64,000 nt of DNA from positions 77,001 through 141,000 of the forward strand of contig LATX02000111.1 in the NCBI GenBank assembly GCA_001466705.2, given 5' to 3'. Below the pieces are notes generated by a model. It was given only the letters and a program-made list of their open reading frames with translations, did no database searches and was not told the origin of the DNA. The stretch comes from Moniliophthora roreri (lineage: Eukaryota; Basidiomycota; Agaricomycetes; Agaricales; Marasmiaceae). The translations under genes were made by a program, and so were the position numbers. Of this stretch, positions 35,642 through 47,232 are shown piece after piece (the stretch's first letter is position 1; every line of letters starts with the position of its first letter).

Positions 35642-36461
35642 TGAAGAGGAGAAAGGTAGTCTAAAGGTAGACTGGTAGAGAAGGAGGTCGGAACAACGCT
35701 AGTGAAGTAGCCATAAAATAAAATGTAGAGTAAGGTCAACTATTGTCAATACTAGAGCACAGGCCCAATGGGATCAATCAGATTCCTCAGCAATCAGATC
35801 TATCCAATACGGATAATGAAAGATAAAATATGAGTTTTAAGGAATGAAACACTTAGCTCTGTGTTACTAAGTTCCTGGGGCTCAACACTCACTCAAAAGG
35901 ATGCTTAAAGACTTGCTCTGGCTCTGAGATGAGGGAGAAAAAGGAAGGAAGACCCCCATTACATTACTGACAGCTGCCAATAAGAGTGTCACAGTGGTCC
36001 GTGCACTGATACAAACTGCACCAATCAACAGGATAAGATAAATCAGGTCAAGATAAGATAAAGTGGCTGTTAAAATAAGATTTTGACACTGCGAGTCTCT
36101 TAAGCTTCAAGACTATGGGACTCCACCATGCGAGACCATCAGGCACTGCTCAAGAGTTGACCAAGCTCTCTCATGCATCGGCTGACCAAACCATAGCATG
36201 GCATGTTCCAAATCAGGTGGGCTAGCATTCTGTCTGCCTTTGATAGCGCTTTGTCATAGGTAAGAAGGAGTAATAGGGAAAGGTCAAATTGTATCAGTTT
36301 GAGAATTGAGAATACCTATACTTGTCAGAGAAGAGGAAATGATAAGTAGAGAAATTCATAAAGAGTCAGAAAGGACATATCAAGAAATCAGAGAATAAGT
36401 GCTCTCGGCGCTAATGTGGGAAAATGAGGAGTCCATGAAGAGTCCAAGTGACTCTGTGACA
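35642..36461 (-). repeat. 3' LTR of element C
   Basis: 820 bp, same length as the other LTR with no indel seen. It lies 22 bp beyond the L1 solo LTR. Relative to the other copy this one has TG or CA at many places where the partner keeps CG. Confidence 0.9.
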
Positions 36462-36657
36462 GTGAGGGATATTTTGGGCTGCAGCCTCACAGACTTCATC
36501 AATCTACATCATCCTCCAGATCAGATACTGCCTGAACCAAAGACCCTGCATGCTTCATCCAAACTTCCGCTACCAATTCTCCATCACAAACCCACATGCC
36601 CATAGTGGCATACATGAGCTTCACTACAAAAGTAGGCTCGACATGTGCAATAGTTTG

Positions 36658-37386
36658 CTAGGTAAGGATACCTCCAATAGCCTTCTTCATTGTCCTAGTG
36701 AACTCTGAAATGCCATTCCAATTGGCAACAGGCTTGCCGTTCCTCTTGAAGATAAGAGTATGATCAGCATCTGAATAGAAACAGAAAGGATATAAATAGA
36801 AAATGAATTGTTCAGGAGTGAGTGCTGGATGTCCTGCTAAGTAACGAGCAGGTATCCCTTGGTGCCCCTGGCCTATGCTTTCCAGGCAAACAAGGTCTTC
36901 AATCTCTGTCCAAGTCAACTTGTGGTCTTGGCAGTGGACTGTAATAGTAGCTGGGAGTGAAGAAAAAGTGTCAGTAAAGCCAATGTCGAGCTCGAATTCA
37001 TAGAAGTAACGAATTGTAAACATAGCTTGTCTAGCACTGTGATAAGGAATGCCAATGCAACCTTGATAGTTTCCCATGGCTGCAGAGATATTTGCATTGA
37101 GCAACATCTCTCTGATGCTGTCTCCCATCTTACACTTGTCAGAAAAGTTGTCTCCTTGATAATTGAAGTAGTGGAGCGAAATTGTGAAGAGGTGGAAGGC
37201 ATCATTGGCTCATTCTTTGTAGCAGGGTAGTGGCAATAACTTGAGGTGTGGCGCCATAGTTGATGGCATGCTATATGCATGAGCTATGTAAGAATGTGGA
37301 AGAAAGGAATAATAATCCTTCCCGGTAGTCAGAAGGGGCATAAGAGCAAGCGCTTCAGGACACTGATAATAGTCCAGCAGAGACAT
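36658..37386 (-). pseudogene. Element C extra ORF between pol and 3' LTR
   Basis: A frame of 243 codons from ATG 37384-37386 to a stop at 36658. It is open except for one TGA (37210-37212; LPCYKE then ANDAFHLFTI) that fits CGA to TGA, so it was probably a coding frame. It has the same strand as pol and lies about 100 bp beyond the pol end. The sequence is rich in aromatic residues (LHYFNYQGDNF, TIRYFYEFELDIGF, EQFIFYLYPFCFYSDADHTL). It has no signal peptide, no clear membrane helix and no cysteine motif, so an envelope role is not supported. I do not recognise it. Some LTR elements carry an added third ORF here; whether this one has relatives needs a search. Confidence 0.55.
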
Positions 37387-37488
37387 GGTTGTACAAAAGA
37401 AAAGAAAGGAAGGGTAAAGTTGAAGCTGCAAAATAGATAAATAATAAGTGCTATGCAAATCAATTGAGGAAGCTCTAGGTTCTTAAGG

Positions 37489-40400
37489 CTAAGAACGCAA
37501 AGCTATATCTCTGAGGACCACTAGTTTGTTGAGTGATTCAAGGGCCTTGTGTTTCTGGAAGATGGCAATCTCATCCCAAAGCTGTGAAGCCGTCCATATA
37601 GTGGAGATTTTTCCTTGAATAACTGCTGGTTTTGATGGAATAAATGAGCGTAATGTCTGATTCTCTGGGTGATAATAGAAAAGTCTTAACCTCTGAGTGT
37701 GCACCCTCCCTTTTATGATAGCACCACTCAATTCTTGTAACACATACAAACCGTTTTCTGTCTTCTGATGAATGATGTAAGGGCGAGCATAAGTCCATTC
37801 CCCTTTTGTGCCCTTAATTTCATCAAGTCTTGACTCTCGAAGCCACACATACATTCCTGGTTCATAGTTATGGAAATTGAATATGGAACCCTGTCGTTTG
37901 GTGAGATCGTCGATAGCTTGCTTTCAGATGTGTATGACTTTGCTATGGGCCAACTTCCAGGAGGCGTCCCATTGTCGTAACTGAAGGGTCCAGATTGCTA
38001 ACAGATCTGCATAAGTTTGAACTCGGTCCCAATCAAGGGTTTGCCACATTGCTTCAGATGCATTGAAAGAAAAGACAGGATGAACTCTGTAAAGCAGGTA
38101 ATATGGTGAGTACCCTGTTGCTCGACTCGTTGTGACTCTGGATGTGAAAAGTGCTGCAGGAAGGAACTTCAGCCACAATCCTTTTGCATCGCCTGTACAC
38201 TTAAAGATTGCATCTACTAACGGCTGGGGGGCTCACTCAATGGGAGCCTGCCCTTGTGGGTGATAAGCCATAGAGATAACAACCTTACAGTTGTACTGGA
38301 CCTGCAACATATGTTCAACTTTCCCTTTAAACTTGCTGCCACCGTCAAAGGAGAGAACTGGAATGCAGGTGAAGCATGAGATCAGTTCTTCATAAATGAA
38401 CTTGGCTACCAAAGCAGACTTGAGTGCCTTTAGAGCTCTAGCCTCTGCCCACAATATTGTAGGCTCAATAGCCTGCACAATATACTTGTAACTCTCTACA
38501 CTGGTGGGCATATGAATGCAATCAAGTTGGAAATGACGAAGAAGAGGCGCTTGCCATGAAACTTGTTAGGAGATGAGAGGAAGGTCTTGTATATATTTTT
38601 GACACTCAATACAAGAGCAAACAAAGTAAGTGACGGAGTCATAAAGATTCAGCCAATAGAATCGGTCAAGAAGAAGGTTATATGTCACATCTTATTCTTT
38701 ATGCCCAGCCTGTAAGTAAGCCTCTGTGATGACTTCATCTTGCTTTGCTAGACTTTCTATAACAAGCCTTGGAAGTCTGTTCGACTTTCTCTTGGGCACA
38801 TACCACAACCGATCATTGTGAAGAAAATATTGGTGGGCCATTTTTTGAAAACGAAGCTTCATCTTATTGGTAACGCACCTAGCAGGAAGCTCCCCCTTCT
38901 GGAAATACCTTCAGAGCTCAATGAAGAAATCGTCGCCATCTTGGTCTTTTATACCAAACTTGTGACCTAATTGGGAAGAGAGAACACAGTGAGGGATATT
39001 TCTGACATAATGCTCGTAGTTCATGAGCTCGAGTTCGATCTGCTCATCACCGAAGAGAAATAGTTCTAATTGGACTGTATAAGTGGTGTGCAGGAAGAAA
39101 TCTGGAAGAACCCTGATGTCTGAAGAGATGCTCTCTGGTTGAGCCATAGAACAGTTTGCCTCGGTTTTGAGTTCTGCAATTGAGAATGGTTCCAGTACAA
39201 ATGAGGTCAATCTCTTGTAAATCGGAGATTCTCTATCATCTAGAACCCAATCATTAGCAGTAACAGAAGACATACAAATGCAGATAGATTCTAGAGCATA
39301 CCTGGCTGCTGAGGTAAGCATAACCTCTTCTTGTGGCAGCGATCCTGAATATATGGAGTTAATAAAGGCATTGAGAAACTGTTCTTAATCTTCCTCTGGC
39401 TCTAGCCTGTCTCCTAGAGCTGGTGGGCGTCTTGACAATAAATCTTTGAGCTGATAAGAGTTAGCTGGTATGTGCTGGAGCTCAAAATTAAATAGATGAA
39501 TCCATGCTATCTATCTCAAGATAGGCACGTTAGGAACATCATCAGGAAGTCTCAGCATCTGTGGGAGTGATTTCATGTTATGGCAGAGTTGGAAATGAAC
39601 CCTCCAGATGTGGTGTCAAAGCTCCTTGAAAGCTCAAAAAACCCCATAAAGTTCAGACTTTGGCTAGCCATAGTTCTGCTCCTATTCGTTAAACATACAA
39701 GAACCATAAATCACTGGCCACTTTTTGCCATCTCTGACTTGATAGACTGCCCAGCCGGTGCCTTTCCATGACGAATCAACTCCAACTATTATCAAACCTT
39801 CATCGCTGGACCTGCCCATCCTAGGAATCTTGGCTGCAATTTCATAATCAATCCTGATGAGGACTGGAGCTGTTGTGACTCGGTGTATAAGCTCTTGCAT
39901 AGCATCTCTTGCTTCCCCTGTAAAGACAAATGGCACATCAGCATCATCTGGCTTGTGAAGAAGAACAGTGAGAGGCTTTGCTATAAGAGCAAACCCTCGG
40001 ATCCATCGTTGTCCAATCCCTACGACTCCCAAAAATTGTCAGACTTCAGAGACATCCTCTGGCTCCTTCCATTTTCGAACCTTTTCTACAAACAATGGCT
40101 CGACAATCCATCCTTCCAGTCCAACCACTGTCCCAACAATCTTGAGTTGGTAGGAAATCAGGACTGCTTTCATACCCAATGCCGTGATTCCTGTGTTAAT
40201 TAATGCTCCAAGGAGGCAAGAAAGGTTTTATGCATACTTCTATACAAACCTTCAGATACTCAGGTTCCCGGAAATCATCTCTTCACCATATCTCAACCTC
40301 AGACCCTTCAGGCCACAGTCATCAAGAAAGTTGTGAGCTACCTCACTGATGCTCATGAGAGCATGTTCCACGCAATGTTGAAACTCTTGAACCAAGTTCA

Positions 40401-41454
40401 TGTAGCCCTGCACTAAGGTACACTGCTGTTGTGCTCCTGCCGGTGAATGGAAAGCTTGTAATGGCCTTGACTTTTCATGAACCCATCACATGTCAAATCC
40501 TGAGAACATGTCAAATAACCCATACACAGCATACCCTAGGAAATCTTCTGCGAATTCATTGACATTCAGAGGCAAAGACAAGTCTTGAATCGTAACTGCA
40601 TTAAGTTCTTCCAGATTTATGACTAGCCAAATGGATCTGTTCTTCTTAACTACTGGGAACATTGGCGATCAGTAGCTGGATGTTGTAGGCTCAAACTGTC
40701 TGGCTTTCTCTTCGAGTAGTACTTGTTGTTGGACTTTCTCTTTGAGGGCTAGGGGTATTGGAATTGGCTTTCGTTGCCATGGAGTGTGTTCAATAGTCGG
40801 TATCTCGTAGTCTGGATAGAATTCCCTAGAAAAGAAACCCTTCTCAGTGAAATCAAATGCGAATGCGTTCTCTTTGGATACCACAACAAATGAAATAAGA
40901 TTCCTCTCATCTTCCAAGAGATCTTGCCTGACCGCTTCATCAGCTGTCGTCCACATAGCCTCTAGTTGTTCTCTGGTGACACGTGTGCAGAAACACAATG
41001 TTTCCATCAATAGTGGTTTTGTGGGTAACTCTAGGAGGACTGGCTCTGGAATACACTTGAACTCCTGTGCTTTAGGACTAGAGAAGTAAGTAGGGACTGG
41101 ACGGTACTTTCTGTGTACCGACTTATATTTCCGACCTGAAGTCGCAGCATAGCAAGAAAATGAAGGATTTTGATTAAAAGAAAAGGCTTGCTGTAGCCAT
41201 GGCAATTGTTCAAGTATAGAAGGATCAATATGATAACCTGGAGATGTTATAAACACTTGATAAAGTAAGGAATCATAAAGAGAATTAGAGAAAATATTGA
41301 AAATCTGTTCAAAAGCCAAATCGTCACCCTGTAAAAGGGCTTGTAGTGACCTCCCTACAGTAGTAGGAGTCTCATGGGAGATCGCAATATGCAACTCCTC
41401 TACTGAAAAGCTGCTTTGTTCTCTTCGTCTTCTACCTCCTCCACTGAAGCACAA
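37489..41454 (-). pseudogene. Element C pol (RT, RNase H, integrase)
   Basis: Read in broken pieces on the minus strand. Reverse transcriptase: MFPVVKKNRSIWLVINLEEL, YGLFDMFSGFDM, then the catalytic FLDD (40318-40329, variant of YxDD). RNase H region: PVLIRIDYEIAAKIPRMG, IIVGVDSSWKGTGWAVYQ with its Asp kept (39682-40032). Integrase zinc finger: CSCIECQ (about 38600). Catalytic core: SFDGGSKFKG and AYHPQGQAPIE (38233-38511). C-terminal: GEWTYARPYIIHQKTENGLY (37489-37854). Several stops interrupt it, for example TGA at FDM-WVHE. Domain order RT-RNaseH-IN is Ty3/gypsy. Not functional. Confidence 0.85.
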
Positions 41455-41606
41455 AAAGCTGAAGTACTAGGATTCGACACAAAATAATGCGCAGCATTAA
41501 CCGACACCTTAATGTGCAGGTCTTTGGGATTGGTGATGGAAATAGAAATAGAAGGTTGCTTTTGGTTTTCTGGATCCTCCCAGAGATAAAGTTTAACGTG
41601 TCTGGA

Positions 41607-43955
41607 TCAGTAGTACTGAAGACAAGTGCCATACCAGACTAAGAACGGCTGACCCAAGATGATATCCTGTTTGTCCATGTTCTGATGAGAAATGAAAATA
41701 TGGTGAGGGAAATCTTGACCCCCAATCTTCATCATAGCCTCTACCATGACCCCTTGAAGAGGTTCTGGCTGCCTATGGATGCCCTTGAGGCTCCAGTTAC
41801 AACTGCCAAAATCTACAGTGCAGTTGGTCTTGTCTGGTAAGTCTCGACTCCCCACGCTCAACTCTGAACCTGTATTAATCATTGCCAATAGCATAACACC
41901 ATTAATCATAAGTTCAAGGATGCCAGTAACCATGGCAAATAGTTTTGAAACTTTGGGAGACTTGAGAAGAGCATTAGTGCATCTCCCGAGGAACTCATAA
42001 ACACTCTCTACATCTCCAACATTTAAGTCCACTGCTTGATAATGGCAAGTAATGCCTTTGGCATCAACCATCATTATCATAACCTCTGTTACATTCATCT
42101 TGTCGAATTTGGAAGAAGAAATAGAGTTAGAAAGGGAGTACTCAGCTTGCTTAGTTACATACTCCCTCCTCATATGGGTACCATCTGCGATAAGCTTTTG
42201 TAGTGCTGGGCTGTTCCTGATCAACTGATAGATGGGGACCATGATAGGCTGGTTCATTACTGCATTGTAGACAGTTGTCGGATCTGACTTCTTCTGGAGG
42301 TCTGAAGTAAAGTGGTACTTCAACTGTTCTTTATTGTCGTCCTTCATCGTTACGTCTGGTTTCAGCTTAGAACTAGCAGAAGGTACAGAGTCCTTCCACC
42401 CATCTTTCCTATTAATAGGAAGTGGCAGAGCAGGAATATTAATGGTGATGTCAGGCTTTGGTGGACTTGTTATATCTGGTCTAGTAGATGGCTTGGGTAG
42501 ACAATCACTCATAGACTTTTTAGCTTTAGAGTCTTCTGGTTTCATGTCTGGTCTTGCTAGTGGATCAAAGCATACTCTGGTGTCTTTTCTACCACACAGG
42601 ACAGGATTTGAAGAGAACTGTTCACCATTGAAGTTGAATCCTTCCTCGCTAAAGACTGGACTACCATCACAAAAGAGACCATAATGGTTGACTGAAGCTT
42701 GTTGGTGGGGAGGAGAATCCCACATGAAGCCAGACTGAGATGCTTGAGTAGTGCTTCTTGAATTATGAAGCTCACAAATATAAGCAGCAATACCTTCTTG
42801 ATAGCCGGAGTAGGGAGTCCGAGGGAGATCAGATCCATTCATCATAACAAACTGTCCCCTTTGTGCGTCAAACTTGATTAGTCCTTCTCAAACGAGACTG
42901 GCTGACTCCAGACATTTAGTAGAATGTAAAGGGTGAGGAGGGTTCTGAACTCCACAGATGAAACAGGTCTTAGTCCGATTGTATGTATGATCAGATTGCT
43001 GTGGTGCTGAAGTTCCCATAGATGACAAAGCGTTAAGAATCGATGTTTGATTGAGCTGGAGCTGTCGCATTTGCTTGGTTAAAGAATCCAGTGCTGATTG
43101 AGGTACTCCATTAGTGGTCAAAAGTGTTTCCTCAGCTACAGGCTTTCCTTTCCTAGTTTGGCGATTTCCCTCATCACTGAGGCAGACCTGACCATCGCCT
43201 TCCTCATCCTCTTCTCTCCAGAGCATGTAGAACAGGCTCAATGGATCAAACCTCCAATTCAACAACGTCAGGACTTCTTCCTGTATAGGTGTGTTCGCCT
43301 TCATCATCTTATCAGCGGGGATCTGTGTTTTGAGCCAATGTTTTAACATGTCTGGAAGCCCAAGGATAAAGTAGTAATTCGCCTCCAACCAGGAGATGGT
43401 CTTTGCCTTCACCAGAGTAGAAGAATAAGTCTCAAAGCTATGGACATACTTCTCAATAGCTTGTTTAGAAGTAAATGCAGGCTTAGAGCTTTGTTTCTGA
43501 TAAAAAGCTTGTAGACTCGCAAGAGTGACAGTAGGAGCTTGGTCTGAGGACCCGTAGAGTGACAACAGTTTCTTAGAGGCAGCTTCCCAAGTCTTGTTCT
43601 TCTCATCTATGTCGAAGACCACACTGTTCCTGATAGTATCTTGTACCTTATCAGATGAATAATAATATATTTGATTGACCTTGTCGTCCTCAGTGAGTCC
43701 GGCGGCATCAGCGTAACATCTTATGACATCCAAGAAGGTTTGTACTCGTTCCCCTGTGAAGATCAGAGCATTTGGGGAGCCAGGTACAGGCATGAAAGAA
43801 ACCAGAGTCTGAATAATGAAGGGTGTTGGATTTCTCTGAGTGCTAGACATGGTAGAGCCAAGAGATGTTGATGAGTTAACTGAGTTGTCGCTGTTTGAGT
43901 TACTGAGCATACACAGCCACAATGGCAAGAGGAAGTTAAGTGCCGGAGATGTCAA
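41607..43955 (-). pseudogene. Element C gag-protease
   Basis: One reading frame of 783 codons with a single internal TGA (42888-42890; SLV then EGLIKFD), one C-to-T step from CGA. The gag part has a capsid-like helical region (FTGERVQTFLDVIRCYADAA, LDSLTKQMRQLQLNQ) and a cysteine cluster CFICGVQNPPHPLHSTKC, a variant zinc knuckle. The protease part has AMINTGSELSV, where the catalytic Asp of DTG is Asn (codon at 41874-41876, AAT). The rest of the retropepsin fold is present (DIILGQPFLVWYG). A TGA ends the frame where pol should follow. Capsid and protease functions are inferred from position and motifs. Confidence 0.8.
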
Positions 43956-44100
43956 CTAGTAACGTTACAGCTTCTAATAGTGAAGCGCTTAGAACGAGCA
44001 GAAGGCAATGTTGGAGGTTTGGTCTTCAATTTTTCAGGAACAGCTCAGAAGAGACGTCAGTGCCTGAAGAATTTAATTAGCATGCTCTCGGAAAACCCCC

Positions 44101-44119
44101 ACCCCTGCAGTGGTCACCA
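44101..44119 (-). other. Primer-binding-site-like sequence of element C
   Basis: Minus strand TGGTGACCACTGCAGGGGT, one base inside the 5' LTR. The TGG start and the position fit a tRNA primer site; I did not assign the tRNA. Confidence 0.55.
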
Positions 44120-44120
44120 C

Positions 44121-44940
44121 TGAGGAGGAGAAAGGTAGTCTAAAGGTAGACTGGTAGAGAAGGAGGTCGGAACAACGCTAGTGAAGTAGCCATAAAATAA
44201 AATGTAGAGTAAGGTCGACTATTGTCAATACTAGAGCACAGGCCCAATGGGATCAATCAGATTCCTCAGCAATCAGATCTATCCAATACGGATAATGAAA
44301 GATAAAATATGAGTTTTAAGGAACGAAACACTTAGCTCTGTGTTACTAAGTTCCTGGGGCTCAACACTTGCTCGAAAGGATGCTTAAAGACTTGCTCTGG
44401 CTCTGAGATGAGGGGGAAAAAGAAAGGAAGACCCCTGTTACATTACTGACAGCTGCCAATGAGAGTGTCACGGTGGTCTGTGCACTGATACAAACTGCAC
44501 CAATCAACAGGATAAGATAAATTGAGTCAAGATAAGATAAAGTGGTCGTTAAAATAAGATTTTGATGCTGCAAGTCTCTTAAGCTTCAAGACTATGGGAC
44601 TCCACCATGCGAGACCATCAGGCACTGCTCAAGAGTTGACCAAGCTCTCTCATGCATCGGCTGACCAAACCATAGCATGGCATGCTCCAAATCGGGTGGG
44701 CCAGCATTCCATCTGCCTTTGATAGCACTTTGTCATAGGTAAGAAGGGGTAATGGGAAAAGGTCAAATTGTATCAGTTTGAGAATTGAGAATACCTATAC
44801 TTGTCAGAGAAGAGGAAGTGATAAGTAGAGAAATTCATAAAGAGTCGGAAAGGACATATCAAGAAATCAGAGAATAAGCGCTCTTGGCGCTAACATGGGA
44901 AAATGAGGAGTCCATGAAGAGTCCAAGTGACTCTGCGACG
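44121..44940 (-). repeat. 5' LTR of element C
   Basis: 820 bp. On the minus strand it is followed by G and then TGGTGACC, the primer site. Its outer border (44940) was set by comparison with 36461; the last base differs (G against A). Confidence 0.9.
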
Positions 44941-45651
44941 CTGTGAGAGCTGTGGATAATGTTGTGGGACTGATGCCAGTGAATTTGATGAGTCATTGAT
45001 GATGTTGAGGTCCAGAGCAGTCTGTGCAAACTTGAGGGCAAGGAAGACTCGAGAGCTAGGTTGGCAGATGGTCACGGATAATATCCACGGATGGATTTTT
45101 TAGAGACAAAACCACAAGTTGGTTGACAAATAATTCCTAACATGTTGTCTTATTTGTTCTGATGCATGGGAGGCAAAGGTGGTCATACTAAATTGAATCT
45201 TTCTTATCAAAAGAATGGTTCCACCACTTGCTGAGGGGCTTTACCACACTAAGTTACAATGTTTCAGACCTCATACATCATGATTCTAGAATAAAATTTG
45301 CACCTTTCAGCCTTTGACCTGCCAAAAGGCCAGAAAGGCCAAAAATGCTGTAGGAGGCCAAAAGGTACGTTGTTGATGTACTGATGCGCCTATTCATGCA
45401 TGGTAATATGTACACAATAAAAATCCAACTTTGTCTTGCACATGGTTGACTGTCACTAGCTTTCACAGTAAATGAGGTAGCAGGCTCTACCACTCATCAG
45501 CCCTTACCTGGGTTATGGGTGCAAAGCCCTAGCTATAGGGCCCAGCTCGGCTCGGGCAGGCCTGAAGCCCAAGCCTCAACAGCACCATGTACAGTGTAAC
45601 CATGACATGTCTGTATTGACAAAATAATGTGAAGGAAGCAAAGTAACAAAG
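44941..45651. other. Transition from repeats to host genes
   Basis: No gene recognised. 45127-45180 is found inverted at about 51622-51677 with a few CpG transitions. Composition turns more GC-rich from here rightward. Confidence 0.4.
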
Positions 45652-47232
45652 CTATACTAGCTCAGGGTACGTCCAGTTTGAACAAAACCTAGCTTGCACA
45701 TCCAAACCATTATCTCGAAGAGCTTTAATACGCTGCCAAACCAAAGTCTTTTCTGACTTGGATGCATTCCAAAGGGTCAACCGAAGAACTGTTAATCTCT
45801 GCCCCAGTCCGTGTGTTACAAGTCGCCGTGATTCAAGCATGTCCATGATATCTCCAATCTGACCTTCTACCTGAGTTTCAAAATGTAGATCAAGGTCCAT
45901 CAGGTTAGGTACAAGGATATCCTTGGTCGACTCCTCGGACTCGGCAGTCATCCGACGCAAGAAATTCTCCATGGCCTCCATATCCCACATCCGAAATCCA
46001 CCTTCGAGCTTGAGGTGAGTGATTGTCGGTAACAGGGCCAATGTATCCATGATTCCATTGTGTGAGAGAAGAGCGGTGGACAGGACAAGATTTGTAATAG
46101 GAGGTCGAGAACGCGAAAGGAGCTGGCAAAGTTGCCATGGATGAATGACATCGGACCAATCACTCCCACTAACCCGAAGCATGGTAAGTGAGGGCAGGGT
46201 CAGATGTTGAAAAAGTTCGCCTTCGAAACGATCAACATCAAGCTCTACTTCAAAGCTTTTCACGCGTGAGGTTATGGAGAGATCCGACACCTCTTCGCAC
46301 GAACACCAGGAGCCCATGAGCTTTATGTTGCATAGGTTATGAGCGTGCTGGAGAATGTGTAAGAAACCGCCTATATGATAACTCTCCATAGTGAGCTCAG
46401 TCAATGCATCCAGGTTTACTAGTCTGAAGTATCCATAGTCCACATCACGAAGGTGCATGCGGGAGAGCCGTGGTGCTGAAAATGCCGTTCTATTATCGCG
46501 TGAATGCCAGCCGCCCTGTCGGAAGCACACATCCAATTTCTCCAGGATGGGAAAGTCCATCTTACGAAGTGCGAATTGCTCCTCGTCACGAGGATGCAAC
46601 CAAAAGTTGGCGACTTTCCATCGAAAACTATTCACCAACAACTCGTTCAACACTCCCCGGTGAAGGTCGTCGTTGTACTCAAGTTCCAAATAACCACCAG
46701 AACTGTACAGATTTTGGGGCGTTGTGAGAGTGATGTTGACTGGCTTGGGTTGGGATTTTTCCAAGCAGAAACTCGTGAACCCGTGAAGCCTATCCGCGTA
46801 TTCCTGGTTGTCGGTCAGGCAAAAATTGGCGTCTATGATACACCATAGGCCCGGTTCGGAATGCACGAGCGCTCTCCACTGAGAACAAACATGGCCCAAC
46901 GTCAGAGGCACACGACAAGTCGACCGGCCTCTGTTGCCTTCATCTCGAGCCATAAAGAAGATGCGAGACAAGAGCTCCGGCGGAAGTCTACGGATGGTAC
47001 TCTTGACCATTCCACCGAGCCTGAATGCAATCTCCCCGAGTGACTCGCGCCGTTCCTGCATCTGACGAACAATATCCCGCAACCTCTCGAGCTCACTGTC
47101 CCACCGGTCGATTTCCACGAGGGTTTCTTGCATGGCTTCTCTGAGATGTGGTAGTTCTTTGTCAAGAGGAATGTGGTTTGCCGGATGTTTCTCCAGGTAA
47201 TGTCCAACTTCTCGAATGATAGCAGGTGCCAA
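45652..47232 (-). CDS. F-box protein with leucine-rich C-terminal region
   Basis: Single-exon gene of 526 residues. F-box proteins bind Skp1 through the F-box and present substrates to an SCF ubiquitin ligase. An N-terminal coiled coil (about 25-70, WDSELERLRDIVRQMQERRE) precedes an F-box-like motif at about 80-135: IRRLPPELLSRIFFMARDEG, then LTLGHVCSQWRALVHSEPGL and W. The remainder carries irregular leucine-rich segments (LTELTMESYHIGGFLHILQH, LPTITHLKLEGGF), the usual arrangement in the large Agaricomycete F-box family. The start was chosen as the first ATG of the frame, giving a coiled coil without a stray leader. Substrate unknown. A truncated paralogue lies at 50656-51645, beyond COG3. 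Confidence 0.85.
   Translation of the reverse strand: MAPAIIREVGHYLEKHPANHIPLDKELPHLREAMQETLVEIDRWDSELERLRDIVRQMQERRESLGEIAFRLGGMVKSTIRRLPPELLSRIFFMARDEGNRGRSTCRVPLTLGHVCSQWRALVHSEPGLWCIIDANFCLTDNQEYADRLHGFTSFCLEKSQPKPVNITLTTPQNLYSSGGYLELEYNDDLHRGVLNELLVNSFRWKVANFWLHPRDEEQFALRKMDFPILEKLDVCFRQGGWHSRDNRTAFSAPRLSRMHLRDVDYGYFRLVNLDALTELTMESYHIGGFLHILQHAHNLCNIKLMGSWCSCEEVSDLSITSRVKSFEVELDVDRFEGELFQHLTLPSLTMLRVSGSDWSDVIHPWQLCQLLSRSRPPITNLVLSTALLSHNGIMDTLALLPTITHLKLEGGFRMWDMEAMENFLRRMTAESEESTKDILVPNLMDLDLHFETQVEGQIGDIMDMLESRRLVTHGLGQRLTVLRLTLWNASKSEKTLVWQRIKALRDNGLDVQARFCSNWTYPELV

Larger units (their letters stand above)
35642..44940 (-). mobile_element. Ty3/gypsy element C, 9.3 kb, both LTRs present
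   Basis: Two 820-bp direct repeats at 35642-36461 and 44121-44940 begin TGARGAGGAG and end with CTGTGACA / CTGCGACG. Between them on the minus strand are gag-protease, reverse transcriptase, RNase H, integrase (HHCC, DDE, C-terminal domain) in Ty3/gypsy order, then an extra ORF before the 3' LTR. A primer-binding-like site lies just inside the 5' LTR. No N gaps, so the structure can be trusted. The LTRs differ at about 40 sites (hand count), all transitions. Flanks GCCAT and CTGTG show no target duplication. Confidence 0.9.

Noticed and set aside
36658..37386. Envelope gene in element C
   Set aside because: The position fits, but there is no signal peptide, fusion-type peptide or membrane helix in the frame.
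35642..44940. Target site duplication around element C
   Set aside because: Flanking words GCCAT and CTGTG do not match, so none is claimed.
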